NCBI RefSeq assembly: GCF_001484685.1
Contig: NZ_CP012200.1
Span: 1,358,321-1,422,320, forward strand
Reading direction: 5' to 3'
Length of the DNA stretch: 64,000 bases
Source of the DNA: Thermococcus sp. 2319x1
GTDB lineage: Archaea > Methanobacteriota_B > Thermococci > Thermococcales > Thermococcaceae
Below, one piece after another: positions 46,945 through 56,121 of this stretch. The position numbers were made by a program, and so were the translations under genes. Numbering within the stretch: position 1 is the first letter of the stretch; each line of letters opens with the position of its first letter. The notes under the pieces were generated by a model, which saw only the letters and a program-made list of their open reading frames with translations, did not search any database and had not been told where the DNA came from.

Positions 46945-47523
46945 ATGCATCCAGAGGGATTCTTGGAAGTCATTACCGGACCAATGTTTGCAGGAAAGAC
47001 AAGTGAATTGATAAAAAGGATAGAAAGGCAGATTTTTGCAAAAAGAAAAGCCGCCCTTTTCAAACCATCAATAGACAACCGCTACAGCGAGGATAAAGTC
47101 GTCGCTCACAATGGATTAAGCTATGAAGCCTTTGTAGTGCCGACGACAGAGGAAGGTGTGAGGGCTATATACCAAAAAACCAAGGAGGAGGATTTTGAGG
47201 TCATAGGCATCGATGAGGTTCAGTTTTTTCCGATGTCAATCGTTGAAATCCTAAACAGGCTCGCCAATGAAGGCGTTTACGTCATAGCCAGCGGTCTGAA
47301 TTTAGATTTTAAGGGAGAGCCATTTGAAGTAACCAAGGAATTGTTGGCACTGGCCGATAACATAGTCTACCTAACCGCCATATGCAGCGTCTGCGGAAGG
47401 GAAGCCACAAGGACGCAAAGGCTCATAAACGGAAAACCAGCCCCAAGAGATTCCCCAAGGATCTTAGTGGGCGGGATGGAAGCCTACGAAGCAAGATGCA
47501 GGAAACACCACATAGTCCCTTAG
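46945..47523 (+). CDS. tdk: Thymidine kinase
   Basis: A 192-residue type II thymidine kinase. Walker [15 protein letters not shown] (about 11-24), Walker [11 protein letters not shown] (about 87-96) and lasso-domain zinc Cys residues ([14 protein letters not shown] and C-x2-H near the end) are all present. ATG 46945 follows GGTGATAAGC. An earlier in-frame ATG at 46912 directly follows the TATA box (CTTTTTAAATGG), so it is upstream of the transcript start. It salvages thymidine for dTTP. The stop overlaps the convergent AlaX pseudogene. Confidence 0.94.
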   Translation: MHPEGFLEVITGPMFAGKTSELIKRIERQIFAKRKAALFKPSIDNRYSEDKVVAHNGLSYEAFVVPTTEEGVRAIYQKTKEEDFEVIGIDEVQFFPMSIVEILNRLANEGVYVIASGLNLDFKGEPFEVTKELLALADNIVYLTAICSVCGREATRTQRLINGKPAPRDSPRILVGGMEAYEARCRKHHIVP

Positions 47524-47951
47524 AGGACATCAAAGCTTATTTCAAGGAGCTCTTTAGCCTTCCTAAACCTGACTTTCCTGATTTCTATACTCCCAATTTC
47601 TCCAGTTGTCTTCGTATGCTCCTTGTTGCATGCGTTAACGTTCCAGTCTTCAATAACCACAACCCTAAGGGTTCTAACTTCCTCTGGAATTGGAAAGAGG
47701 TCGCACATGTCTTCACCAAATCTCTTTTCTACTTCTTCCCTCGGGAGCTCGTAGATGTGTATTGGAGCATTCTCTTTGATTTTCTCATTCGCAGGCCTTT
47801 TTATTTCCTTAATTTCCTCCTCTGTTGGCTCTTAACAGTTAGCCTTCCGTGGTTGCCGTTGACATAAACACTGGCTGTTCACTTAGCCTATTTTCCCAAG
47901 ACCATAACAACAGCTCCCTTAAGAACATGTCATGTGAGTTTTTACCTCCAT
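47520..47951 (-). pseudogene. alaX: Broken alanyl-tRNA editing protein AlaX
   Basis: The minus strand encodes most of a short AlaX, which clears Ala-tRNA charged with Ser. Pieces in order are MEVKTH, then HVLKGAVVMVLGK, then [16 protein letters not shown], then [10 protein letters not shown]...[35 protein letters not shown] and the end. The zinc ligands of the last part are intact. Damage: a small deletion and shift after MEVKTH, TAG and TGA stops (VLGK*AK*TA), and a shift before PTEEE. ATG 47951 lies inside the glycerate kinase frame, so the two genes now run into each other. Confidence 0.88.
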
Positions 47952-49298
47952 TTTACTCCCCAGGATTACCGCTATCACTATTGAATTAACGTTCGTCCTC
48001 GTTGGGCCCGTTACAAGTAAAGCCTTCGCTTTCTTTAAAGCCTCATAAGCGTTGTGCTTCTTTAGATATTCCTCGACATCTATGGCCTCTTTTTTAAGGG
48101 CCTCTAGAGTGTAGCTGTCCACCAATCCACCGGCGGCATCCGTTGGGCCGTCAGTTCCATCCGTATCCATGGCCAAAACCGCAACGCCTCTAAGGTTCGC
48201 TATTTTCCTCGTTATGCTCAAGGCAAACTCTTGATTTGGCCCTCCAAGGCCTGCTTCACCCTCTATCGTTACCGTCGTTTCTCCACCGGCTATTACAACG
48301 CAGGGCTTCTTAAAGGGCCTGCTCCTATGGTAGATTTCTTCAATTACTGAGCCGAAAGCTATTGCCACTTCTCTGGCCTCTCCTTCAAGGGTAGTTGTGA
48401 GGATGTGGGCCTTCAATCCCATCTCTTCCGCCTTTCTCTTTGCCGCCTCGCAGGCAAGAGAGTTGCTCGCTATGAGGAAGTTGTGGACGTAGGGAAGGTC
48501 TTCTTTTAGGGTTTCCTCGACTTTTCCCTCAAGGCCGAGCTCTATGTGCCTTCTCACGCTCTCGGGAAGCTTATCCCAGAGGTTGTAGAGCCTGAGTATC
48601 CTGTAGGCGTCCTCAAACGTTGTTGGGTCTTTTACAGTTGGCCCGGAGGCTATGGCTTCAAGGGGATCGCCAACCACATCAGAGAGGATAAGGCTTATCA
48701 GAGTTCCCTTGACGAGCTTCGCCAGCTTGCCGCCCTTGACCTTCGAAATGTGCTTTCTGACGGTGTTGATCTCGTAAATCTTCGCCCCGCTTTTAAGGAG
48801 GAGCTCATTTGTTTTCATCTTGTCCTCAAAGCTTATCCCCTCCTCGGGCAGCATGAAGAGTGCACTTCCACCACCGGAGATAAGGACAAGGAGGATATCA
48901 TTTTCCTTAACTTTTTTTGCAAGCTCCACCCCGAGCTGAGCACCCTTTACTGAATTTTCATCCGGCACTGGATGCCCCGCCTCAACAACCTTGATCTTTT
49001 TGAGAGGCAATGAATAGCCGTACTTTGTGACCGCAATACCTTCAGCAATCCTCTCACCCAAAAGATCCTCCACGGCTTTTGCCATCGAACATGCTGCCTT
49101 TCCAAATGCCAAAACATAGATTTTTCCCCTTATCGGGAACTCCTTTCCTTTAACAATAAGCTTGCCGTCCTCAACCTTTAGGGCTCTTTTTACCGCTTCG
49201 TATGGGTCTGCACTTTTTATTGCCTCTTCCATCAGAGTTAAAGCGATTTCCTTAGCCTTTATATCTCCATAAGAGAGGAGTTCATCTCGATTCATCAT
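47919..49298 (-). CDS. gck: Glycerate 2-kinase (type II, MOFRL)
   Basis: A 459-residue kinase phosphorylating glycerate. The N-terminal part has VLAFGKAACSMAKA (about 65-78), EAGHPVPDENS and LVLISGGGSALFMLP (about 133-147). The C-terminal MOFRL domain has CVVIAGGETTVTI, GGPNQEFAL, VAVLAMDTDGTDGPTDAAGG and VTGPTRTNVNSIVI. ATG 49298 follows GGTGATTTAC. The last residues (GSKMEVKTHMTCS) come from the decayed alaX start read in frame, so the natural C-terminus has been lengthened by about a dozen residues; activity is probably unaffected. Confidence 0.93.
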   Translation of the reverse strand: MMNRDELLSYGDIKAKEIALTLMEEAIKSADPYEAVKRALKVEDGKLIVKGKEFPIRGKIYVLAFGKAACSMAKAVEDLLGERIAEGIAVTKYGYSLPLKKIKVVEAGHPVPDENSVKGAQLGVELAKKVKENDILLVLISGGGSALFMLPEEGISFEDKMKTNELLLKSGAKIYEINTVRKHISKVKGGKLAKLVKGTLISLILSDVVGDPLEAIASGPTVKDPTTFEDAYRILRLYNLWDKLPESVRRHIELGLEGKVEETLKEDLPYVHNFLIASNSLACEAAKRKAEEMGLKAHILTTTLEGEAREVAIAFGSVIEEIYHRSRPFKKPCVVIAGGETTVTIEGEAGLGGPNQEFALSITRKIANLRGVAVLAMDTDGTDGPTDAAGGLVDSYTLEALKKEAIDVEEYLKKHNAYEALKKAKALLVTGPTRTNVNSIVIAVILGSKMEVKTHMTCS

Positions 49299-49340
49299 GT
49301 AAATCACCGTAGGGTATTAAAGCAGAGCAAGATATAAGGG

Positions 49341-50462
49341 TTAGGGAGACATCAGAAGGACTCTAAGGAGGGGATCTTCTATCCAATATCTTCCTCCTTC
49401 CGAACGTATGAATCCTGCTTTTTCAAGAGTGTCTAGATACTTGTAGATGTGCTGAATTCTCCTAGGTGCCTTTTCTGCCTTCTCAAGCTCTCTGTAAACC
49501 TCCGCCCCCCTAAGTGCGCTGGGGTATGCATTAGCGAGGACTCTAAGCACTTCAACATAAATGGGACTGCTGTAAACGTTCAAGAAAGCCCCCAAATCCT
49601 TTTTCCATTCATCAAGGGCATATTTTCTGCTCTCTTCTAGTGCCCTCGGAAGAGCTTTTTCTACAGCAACTCCCCTCCTTACAAGGTTTGTTACAGTTAA
49701 TCCATAATAAGAAACAAAACCTGGAACGCCTCCAAGCTCCCTTACAGCCCTTTCAAGTTCGAGCTCATTCTTTACATTAATACCATAGGTTTCAAAACCT
49801 CTTCTCAAAAATTCTACGCCCTCCACCACGCTCCAGCGCGGGAGTGTAAATATCTCGGCCGAGCGCATAAAGTTTGGCTTACTGGCATCGGGATTCAAAT
49901 ACTCCATAAGTAGACCGGGCATTGAGCCCGTAAAAATCGGGGATATGTTCGGATAACTGTCCGTTATCTCCTGAAGTAAACCACGAAAATCTAAGTTTTT
50001 CAATCTAGCAAGCACCTGGGCTTCGTCAAAAATAAGGAGCCCTCTTGCTGAGTTTTGAGACAGCACCCTTACAAGAGTAGAAAAGTCAGAAGTAAACTCC
50101 TCTATGCTTGTCTTCCTAACTTCGACAGAAATCCCGCGAAGGGAAAGGGCATAGCTCTTACTCATGGTTATAAGTCTTAGAGATGTTCTTTTTGGCTCTA
50201 TGTCGGATATCGAAATAGCCCTAGCACCAATGAAGCGAGAAAAGTTGAAGTATATGTAGTGATGATTTCTTCTTTTCGTGAACTTTTCAGCGACCACATT
50301 AACAACGCTTGTCTTTCCTACACGCTTCGGGCCTAAGAGAACAGAAATATTCCCTCTCAGAACTGCTTGAAAAAGTTTTTCAGCTGTATTTCTGTGCCCT
50401 TCTCCCCAAAGGCACTCCTCCTCCATAATGGGTCTAGTGCTGAAAAAGTTTTTACATACCAT
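49341..50462 (-). CDS. Archaeal AAA+ ATPase (PF01637-like)
   Basis: A 373-residue ATPase of the family common in archaeal genomes. Walker A GPKRVGKTSVV (about 43-53), Walker B GLLIFDEAQVLARL (about 141-154), a sensor-like FTGSMPGLL, then a winged-helix C-terminus (ALRGAEVYRELEKAEKAPRRIQHIYKYLDTLEKAGFI). Function is unknown; some are associated with mobile or stress loci. ATG 50462 follows GGGGTG by eight bases and lies inside an inverted repeat. It stands alone between glycerate kinase and DUF371, and both neighbours have their own start signals. Confidence 0.85.
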   Translation of the reverse strand: MVCKNFFSTRPIMEEECLWGEGHRNTAEKLFQAVLRGNISVLLGPKRVGKTSVVNVVAEKFTKRRNHHYIYFNFSRFIGARAISISDIEPKRTSLRLITMSKSYALSLRGISVEVRKTSIEEFTSDFSTLVRVLSQNSARGLLIFDEAQVLARLKNLDFRGLLQEITDSYPNISPIFTGSMPGLLMEYLNPDASKPNFMRSAEIFTLPRWSVVEGVEFLRRGFETYGINVKNELELERAVRELGGVPGFVSYYGLTVTNLVRRGVAVEKALPRALEESRKYALDEWKKDLGAFLNVYSSPIYVEVLRVLANAYPSALRGAEVYRELEKAEKAPRRIQHIYKYLDTLEKAGFIRSEGGRYWIEDPLLRVLLMSP

Positions 50463-50485
50463 GTAATTTACACCCCATGTAAATT
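50452..50485 (-). promoter_or_regulatory. Two inverted repeats over the AAA ATPase start
   Basis: TTACAT-ACC-ATGTAA (50452-50466) is a perfect 15-base inverted repeat that includes the start codon. Next to it AATTTACA (50465-50472) and TGTAAATT (50478-50485) are perfect 8-base arms with a 5-base spacer containing the ribosome binding site. The half-site TTACAT/ATGTAA recurs in both, as expected for a dimeric repressor bound twice. Confidence 0.6.
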
Positions 50486-50534
50486 ATGTTCTATGTAATA
50501 AAAATCTTTCGATAAGGACCTTACCTCAAATTTA

Positions 50535-50951
50535 TCATTCCACAATTATCTCAACAATCGCCTTCTGCCCCGGATTTTTCAGCTTCTCCACAAGTTCCCG
50601 TTTAATGTCCTTCGCTGCCTTGTTTGCCCTTATTGCAAGGGTTCTCCCATCAACGTAGTCGCTCTTTCTTATCACCATAGAGACATCGCTCTCAAAGCTC
50701 AGCCTCTTGTCTCCAAATGCCTCAAGCTCATCAAAGATTTCATCAACAATTATCCTTATTTTTATTTTTCTGCCTTTTTTCAGGGCTTCTTTTAACTCAT
50801 CACTTAGGTCTTTAAGGGCTTTGCTGGCTTTTATGCATATTATGCAGTCCCCCCTTGGCGTTAGGTAATCCTCCTTTGTTATTTCCAGGGTTGAGCGGTG
50901 GGTTGCCTTTACGTTTTCATGCCCGTAGCAGATGATGGTTTCCTTAATCAT
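50535..50951 (-). CDS. DUF371 family protein
   Basis: A 138-residue beta-rich protein of the archaeal DUF371 family (ICYGHENVKATHRSTLEITKEDYLTPRGDCIICI at the N-terminus, KAAKDIKRELVEKLKNPGQKAIVEI at the end). The His/Thr-rich start and the RGDCIIC segment are the family hallmarks. No function is known. It is divergent from the S17e gene, about 100 bases away. Confidence 0.85.
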   Translation of the reverse strand: MIKETIICYGHENVKATHRSTLEITKEDYLTPRGDCIICIKASKALKDLSDELKEALKKGRKIKIRIIVDEIFDELEAFGDKRLSFESDVSMVIRKSDYVDGRTLAIRANKAAKDIKRELVEKLKNPGQKAIVEIIVE

Positions 50952-51053
50952 GTAAAAACCTTTAAAGGGAAGCTTTATAAATTTGGCTGGGAAAAGTTTA
51001 AAACAGCCTCACTTGATTTGGAAGTGGAGTCAAGATTACCGGAGGGATGAGGA

Positions 51054-51257
51054 ATGGGAAACATTAAGCAAGGTTTCATTAAGAGAACCGCGAGAGAGCT
51101 CTTCAACAGATATCCAAACGAGTTCACAAGGGACTTCGAGCACAACAAAAAGAAGGTTGAGGAGCTAACAAACGTCACAAGCAAGACCATAAGGAACAGA
51201 ATAGCCGGCTACATAACAAGACTTGTAAGGCTTAAAGAAGAAGGAAAAATCCTCTAA
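51054..51257 (+). CDS. rps17e: Ribosomal protein S17e
   Basis: A 67-residue small-subunit ribosomal protein found in archaea and eukaryotes ([39 protein letters not shown]...). Length and sequence are typical. GGAGGGATGAGG precedes the ATG. Its stop overlaps the convergent ArsR-type gene by four bases. Confidence 0.97.
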   Translation: MGNIKQGFIKRTARELFNRYPNEFTRDFEHNKKKVEELTNVTSKTIRNRIAGYITRLVRLKEEGKIL

Positions 51258-51856
51258 ATCAGTTCTCTCTTTATCCTTTTTAAATCCTCGAGGATTTCTC
51301 TTGGGAGGATCCCTTCGAATTCCTTTAAGAGCTCATCAAACTGCTCCTCGCTTTCTCTGGCAATCCTGTGCATGAGGTTCTTTATGTAAGCCTCGGTGAG
51401 CATTCTCACTTCTTCAAGCTCGCTCTTCATCTTCACATACTCGTTTATTTTTCGCTCTATCTCACTTAAGAAGGAAGAAAGTTCTCTGATTTTCTCTTCA
51501 ATTGGCTCTTGGGACTTTATAAGCTGCTTTATCTCCTCATATTCCTTCGTTCGTCTTGGGGCTTTTGGCTCGTACATCTCGGTGCCGAAGGAATACGGCG
51601 TGAGGAAGACCTCAAGCCTGATGCCCCGCTTTATTTGGTAGTACTTCCTAGGCCTACCCCTCGGAATCTTCTCTATCCTGCCCTCAATCAACCCGGCGCT
51701 CTCAAGGATTCTGAGATGTTCGAGAATGGCCTTTTGTCCAACTCCCAGTTCCTTCGAGAGCTCGCTTACAAAGTAGGGTCGTTTGGTAAGCAGGAGCAGT
51801 ATCCTCCTTCTCGTCTCGTTTCCAAAGACATCAAGTAACCTTCCGTGCTCCTCCAT
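51254..51856 (-). CDS. ArsR-type winged-helix transcription regulator
   Basis: A 200-residue regulator. A winged helix-turn-helix occupies about 8-75 ([48 protein letters not shown]...GRPRKYYQI). A long coiled coil follows (about 105-195, heptad-like Glu/Lys/Leu), probably for dimerisation. It lacks the CxxC switch of SurR in its N-terminus, so it is a different regulator. Target genes are unknown; the divergent MBL-fold gene is a candidate. Confidence 0.88.
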   Translation of the reverse strand: MEEHGRLLDVFGNETRRRILLLLTKRPYFVSELSKELGVGQKAILEHLRILESAGLIEGRIEKIPRGRPRKYYQIKRGIRLEVFLTPYSFGTEMYEPKAPRRTKEYEEIKQLIKSQEPIEEKIRELSSFLSEIERKINEYVKMKSELEEVRMLTEAYIKNLMHRIARESEEQFDELLKEFEGILPREILEDLKRIKRELI

Positions 51857-51987
51857 GGTCTCACCCCGTGATGAGAGGACTCCCCCTTATCTAACCTAAT
51901 GTAAATAAAAATCCTACTTAAATCTTTTGGTTTTAACTACACAAAATTACTTTAAGGTTTAAGGGAGAATATATTTTGGTGACGCCT

Positions 51988-52611
51988 ATGAGGGTTGTTG
52001 GAGGAATACACCTTGTGGATGAAACTTTTGCAAACGTCTATCTGATAGAAAGGGGAGAAAAGCTTTTCCTTATAGATGCCGGACTTCCGGGTGAATACGA
52101 GAAGGTTTTGAAGTATATAGAGAAGCTCGGCTACGTTCCAGAGGACGTGGAGACGATAATAGTGACCCACGCCCACTACGACCACGTGGGCTCTTTGAAA
52201 GACCTTAAAGACGCAACCGGTGCAAAGGTTGCAGCTCATAAGGATGAGATTCCCTACTTAACGGGGGAGAAAAAGTTCAGAAGAGAGATCGAGCCGGTCG
52301 AGGTGGAAATAGAGCTGAACGATGGAAAGGAGATAGAGGGGCTGAGGGTTATCCATTCTCCGGGGCATACTCCCGGGAGCATATGTTTGCTTGATTTAGA
52401 AACAAAGGCCCTCTTTGTGGGAGATTTGGTTATGGAGGAGAACGGAAAACTGAAAGAGATTCCGCACCATTATTCCCTCGATCCAATGAAGAACAGGGAA
52501 GCGATAAAGAAACTTCTGGATGTTGATTTTGTGCATTTGCTGCCAGGGCATGGAAGGCCCATATTGGATGAGGGAAAGGAGAAGGTGAGGGAGCTGGTGG
52601 AGAGGTTTTAA
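51988..52611 (+). CDS. Metallo-beta-lactamase fold hydrolase
   Basis: A 207-residue MBL-fold hydrolase of glyoxalase II type. The metal motif THAHYDHVG (about 57-65) is followed by the downstream His in HSPGHTPGSICLLD, the Asp in LFVGDLV, and the last His in LLPGHGRPI. The substrate is unknown. ATG 51988 follows GGTGACGCCT; a TTG twelve bases upstream belongs to the leader. Divergent from the ArsR-type regulator. Confidence 0.92.
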   Translation: MRVVGGIHLVDETFANVYLIERGEKLFLIDAGLPGEYEKVLKYIEKLGYVPEDVETIIVTHAHYDHVGSLKDLKDATGAKVAAHKDEIPYLTGEKKFRREIEPVEVEIELNDGKEIEGLRVIHSPGHTPGSICLLDLETKALFVGDLVMEENGKLKEIPHHYSLDPMKNREAIKKLLDVDFVHLLPGHGRPILDEGKEKVRELVERF

Positions 52612-52690
52612 CCATAGTTTCCATTTGAAGATGGTTTTTAGGGAAGCGATCGCCCACAGGTAGTGGGAACTAGGGTAAAAGTAACAAAAA

Positions 52691-54022
52691 TCAGAAAAGC
52701 CCATTCAACACTGGAATTTTCTCCGGCTCGTAATCTTCCAGCTTTCCTTCAAGAAAGTCGTCATAGCCCTTAAGGTCAAGGAATCCGTGACCGCTCAGGT
52801 TGAAGAGTATGACCTTCTCCTCTCCCCTTTTCTTTGCCCGAAGTGCTATGTCGATTGCCGCCTTTACTGCATGGGCACTCTCCGGAGCTGGTACTATTCC
52901 TTCGGCTTTTGCAAAGAGAACCGCAGCCTCAAAGACTTCCGTTTGATGATATGCTATTGGCCTCACAATGCCGTGGTTCACAAGAACGCTTAGCGTTGGA
53001 GCCAAGCCGTGATATCTCAGTCCACCAGCGTGAATTGGGGGCACGTAGTACGTGTGACCGAGGGTATGCATCTTCATCTTCGGAGTTAACCTTCCCGAGT
53101 CTCCGTAATCATACGTGTAAACCCCCGCCGTCATAGTTGGGACAGCTTTGGGCTCAACGGCAATGAACTCATACTCCTCTTTTCCCTCCAAGACGTCTTT
53201 GATAAAGGGATACGCCAAACCAGCGAAGTTGCTCCCCCCGCCCACGCAGCCTACTATTACATCGGGCTCTTCAAATTCCTTCATCTGCTCCTTTGCCTCA
53301 AGCCCGATGACCGTTTGGTGCATTAGGACGTGGTTTAGGACGCTTCCAAGGGAGTAACGGGCGCTCTCATCTTTTAGAACGTCCTCAATGGCCTCGCTTA
53401 TCGCTATGCCAAGACCTCCGGGATGGTTTGGATCCTCGGCTAAAAATCTCCTCCCCACTTCCGTCCTATCACTTGGGCTTGGAAACACCTCAGCTCCATA
53501 GATGTTCATGAGGACTCTCCGATAAGGCTTTTGCTGGTAGCTCGCCCTGGCCATGTAAACCCTAACCCTTAGGCCAATAAGAGCCCCCGCAAGAGAAAGA
53601 GCCGTTCCCCATTGACCAGCCCCTGTTTCGGTTACAAGCCTCTCAATGCCTTGCTTCTTGGCATAATATGCTTGAGCCAGAGCGGTATTTATCTTGTGAC
53701 TGCCAGTGACGGTCGCCCCCTCGTATTTGAAGTAAATCCTTGCTGGAGTTCTAAGCCTTTTCTCAAGGTTCGTTGCCCTGAACAGAGGTGTAGGGCGTCC
53801 AATTTTGGAATACAGCTTCCTAACTTTTTTAGGAATCTTAACATAGCGTTCATTGCTCATTTCCTGCTTTACAAGCTCCTCCGCAAAGATTCTAAGTAGC
53901 TTTTCTGGCTCTACGGGCTTTTCCGTCTCCGGGTCTAACGGGGGCTCCAGAGGTTCGGGAAGGTCGGGCAAAATGTTGTACCAAAACTTCGGTATTTTTT
54001 CATCCGAAAGAACGGCTTTCAT
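52691..54022 (-). CDS. trpB2: TrpB2-type tryptophan synthase beta chain
   Basis: A 443-residue PLP enzyme of the TrpB2 branch. The Schiff-base Lys lies in [17 protein letters not shown] (about 108-124). [15 protein letters not shown] is the indole/serine site, [11 protein letters not shown] the phosphate cup, and [10 protein letters not shown] is near the end. TrpB2 works without a dedicated alpha subunit nearby; no trpA is present here. ATG 54022 follows GAGGTGGTTAAA. Upstream DNA holds a decayed gene whose last codons overlap this start. Confidence 0.94.
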   Translation of the reverse strand: MKAVLSDEKIPKFWYNILPDLPEPLEPPLDPETEKPVEPEKLLRIFAEELVKQEMSNERYVKIPKKVRKLYSKIGRPTPLFRATNLEKRLRTPARIYFKYEGATVTGSHKINTALAQAYYAKKQGIERLVTETGAGQWGTALSLAGALIGLRVRVYMARASYQQKPYRRVLMNIYGAEVFPSPSDRTEVGRRFLAEDPNHPGGLGIAISEAIEDVLKDESARYSLGSVLNHVLMHQTVIGLEAKEQMKEFEEPDVIVGCVGGGSNFAGLAYPFIKDVLEGKEEYEFIAVEPKAVPTMTAGVYTYDYGDSGRLTPKMKMHTLGHTYYVPPIHAGGLRYHGLAPTLSVLVNHGIVRPIAYHQTEVFEAAVLFAKAEGIVPAPESAHAVKAAIDIALRAKKRGEEKVILFNLSGHGFLDLKGYDDFLEGKLEDYEPEKIPVLNGLF

Positions 54023-54534
54023 TTTAACCACCTCTTTCTCTCTGCAAATCCCAAAATCGAGGGAATAATGAGAGTAAAGTAGTCAAAAGCAGCCAAGTAT
54101 CTCAAGTAGGCAGAGACGTTTAGACAATCAAAAAGCCTGCCAAAAGCAATCCCGCCTATAAGCTAACCTAGAGAATGAGGAAAACGTATCACAAATTCCA
54201 AAAACACTCACTCCCTATCGGCATAGCTCTACTACATGCACTTACCCCTTAAATATCCTTCGCCAAAATTTCTGTAAATATGGCAAGTTCTTAAACAAAA
54301 ACAGGTATAAGTTTGTCACTCTGTCAAAGATTAAAAAGCCAAAAAGCTCACTTCCTGAAGGGCAAAGGCACAAGCAAAAGTCCCAAGATGAGCGCTGGAC
54401 CGCAAACTTCGCCTTGAAGGGACTCCGGGAAACATGAGATGCCGAGTTCTGCAAAGAGTGCCTTTAACTCGGCAACGTCTTTTTCACTCGGCTTTTCTTT
54501 TCCGTAGCTTCATGTATTCCCACATAAAAATTTT
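54010..54534 (-). pseudogene. Remnants of an unidentified, partly hydrophobic gene
   Basis: No intact gene is present, but coding-like stretches remain in different frames. Near 54340-54480 the DNA reads DVAELKALFAELGISCFPESLQGEVCGPALILGLLLVPLPFRK and then a stop. Near 54010-54165 it reads [44 protein letters not shown]. The two hydrophobic ends suggest a lost membrane protein, or two. I could not identify the family. Confidence 0.35.
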
Positions 54535-55323
54535 TTAGATTATCTCAAGTTCTATAGTCTCTTCAACTTCAAAATCCCCACCTATGAGCTTAACTTTCTC
54601 CTCGTTGCAGTAGACACCAACCCCTCTAACCCTGTTCCCGTTTGCAAGAACTTCAAAGTTTGCTTTAAAGATCCCAACGCCATTTTCAAGAGTTTTCTCA
54701 GCCCTTATAGCCTTCCCAAACAGCATTGCCTTATTTCCATTGAAAATCGCTCCGTAACGATAATGGGGCAATCCACCTTCAATGTTTCCAAAAGGCGTCA
54801 TTCCCCTCCCTCTAGTTTTCAGAGGCTTAAGCCAATAGTAGTGGGCGGTTTTTTCGACGACTTTGAATTCCCTTCCCTCAGCAACGGGAACTAAAGGTCT
54901 AACTTTGGGAAATATCGTTAATCCTCCCCTCGCCCTGTATCTATCTTCACACTTTCTAAGCTCAAAATGGGCATGCTTATCACTCCAAGGAGAGAAAAAG
55001 CCCGAGAGTCTTAAGGACCCAATCTCATCGCCAAGAAAAACCCTCTCGCCAACCCTAATTTCGGGCTCCACGTGGAGAACCTTCAAGCAAAAATCCGCAA
55101 CTTCAAAGATGAGAAGGTAGTCGTCTCCAACGGGAATATACCGGGGAGTTTTTATCTTTTTCACCTCAACAAGCTTTCCCTCATCGAAGGGAAAAAGGGC
55201 CTTGTTCTCAAAGTACACATCAACTGCAGTCCCAAGCTTATGGCCGATGTACGGGGTGTCAAAGAAGGAATACCTGACATCCGGGATTTCTAACCAGAGG
55301 CCACCCACCCGGGCTATTCTCAT
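54535..55323 (-). CDS. M23/LytM-like fold protein, probably intracellular
   Basis: A 262-residue protein without signal peptide or membrane segment. The pattern IGHKLGTAVDVYF (about 26-38, HxxGxxxD) with a later KHAHFEL (HxH, about 114-120) and a Gly-rich LHVEPEIRVGERVFLGDEIG between them is that of the M23/LytM metallopeptidase fold. The C-terminal half (about 150-262) is beta-rich and unassigned. Archaea lack murein, so the substrate must be something else, or the domain is a lipoyl-like barrel. It follows the radical SAM gene with no gap. Confidence 0.6.
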   Translation of the reverse strand: MRIARVGGLWLEIPDVRYSFFDTPYIGHKLGTAVDVYFENKALFPFDEGKLVEVKKIKTPRYIPVGDDYLLIFEVADFCLKVLHVEPEIRVGERVFLGDEIGSLRLSGFFSPWSDKHAHFELRKCEDRYRARGGLTIFPKVRPLVPVAEGREFKVVEKTAHYYWLKPLKTRGRGMTPFGNIEGGLPHYRYGAIFNGNKAMLFGKAIRAEKTLENGVGIFKANFEVLANGNRVRGVGVYCNEEKVKLIGGDFEVEETIELEII

Positions 55324-56121
55324 TTACCTCACCTCTATAAATTCCCAGCCTCTCTTGTGAACTTCTATTCCCCCTGTCCTTATGTTCAAGCGTTTTATTA
55401 GGCTTATTAGGCTCTTGACGAAACGCCAGAACTTATCATCGTCAACCATAGCTTCATAGCTTTCCGGGAAGTTCTCCCTTAATAGCCCTCGAAACTCCCT
55501 GCCGGCGGCCTTCAAGTTGAGCATCTCGAAAAAGCAGGAATCAGCGAAGTCCCTTGTTTCCCTTATTATCTCCTCCACATCGGTAATCTCGGGAATAATC
55601 GGGCTTATGAAGGCGTAGTTTTTCACTCCCTCCTCTTTGAGTGCCTTCAAGGCATCTATCCTGAGCTTCTGTGAAGGGGTAAAGGGCTCTATGAGCTGCT
55701 TTTCCTTCCCCTCAAAGCTGTTTATTGTCAATCCAACTTCGATTTCGTTGAAGAGCTTGAAAAGGTCAACGTCTCTAACCACGAGAGGGGACTTTGTCAG
55801 AATGCTGAGTTTATTCTTCTTGTTCATCATCTCAAGGGTTCTTCTCGTTAGCTTGAGCTCCTTCTCTATGGGCTGATACGGATCGGAGATGCTCGACATA
55901 AAGACTTCTCCATAGACCCTCTTCCTTGCAAGCTCAGGGGCGTTGGTCTTTACCTCCACCCATGTTCCCCACTCGCCATGGGGCTTCCACTTGCAAATGA
56001 ACTTTGCGTAGCAGTATTTACACCCAAACTGACATCCTACATACTGATTTACAACGTAATCCACTCCCGGAATTCCGCTTTTTGTGTAGATGCTTTTTGC
56101 TCTGGTCTTAACAACCCTCAT
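55324..56121 (-). CDS. SPL-family radical SAM protein
   Basis: A 265-residue radical SAM enzyme with the cluster motif CQFGCKYCYAKF (CxxxCxxC, about 30-41). SSISDPYQPIEKELKLTRRTLEMM and ILTKSPLVVRDVDL are signatures of the Rv2578c/spore-photoproduct-lyase-like group. The reaction is unknown. ATG 56121 follows GGTGTTCCC. The longer frame upstream overlaps the neighbouring membrane gene end and lacks a start signal. Confidence 0.88.
   Translation of the reverse strand: MRVVKTRAKSIYTKSGIPGVDYVVNQYVGCQFGCKYCYAKFICKWKPHGEWGTWVEVKTNAPELARKRVYGEVFMSSISDPYQPIEKELKLTRRTLEMMNKKNKLSILTKSPLVVRDVDLFKLFNEIEVGLTINSFEGKEKQLIEPFTPSQKLRIDALKALKEEGVKNYAFISPIIPEITDVEEIIRETRDFADSCFFEMLNLKAAGREFRGLLRENFPESYEAMVDDDKFWRFVKSLISLIKRLNIRTGGIEVHKRGWEFIEVR

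Noticed and set aside
51254-51856. ArsR-type gene as SurR itself
   Set aside because: The N-terminus lacks the CxxC redox motif and differs from the known SurR sequence pattern; SurR must be elsewhere in the genome.
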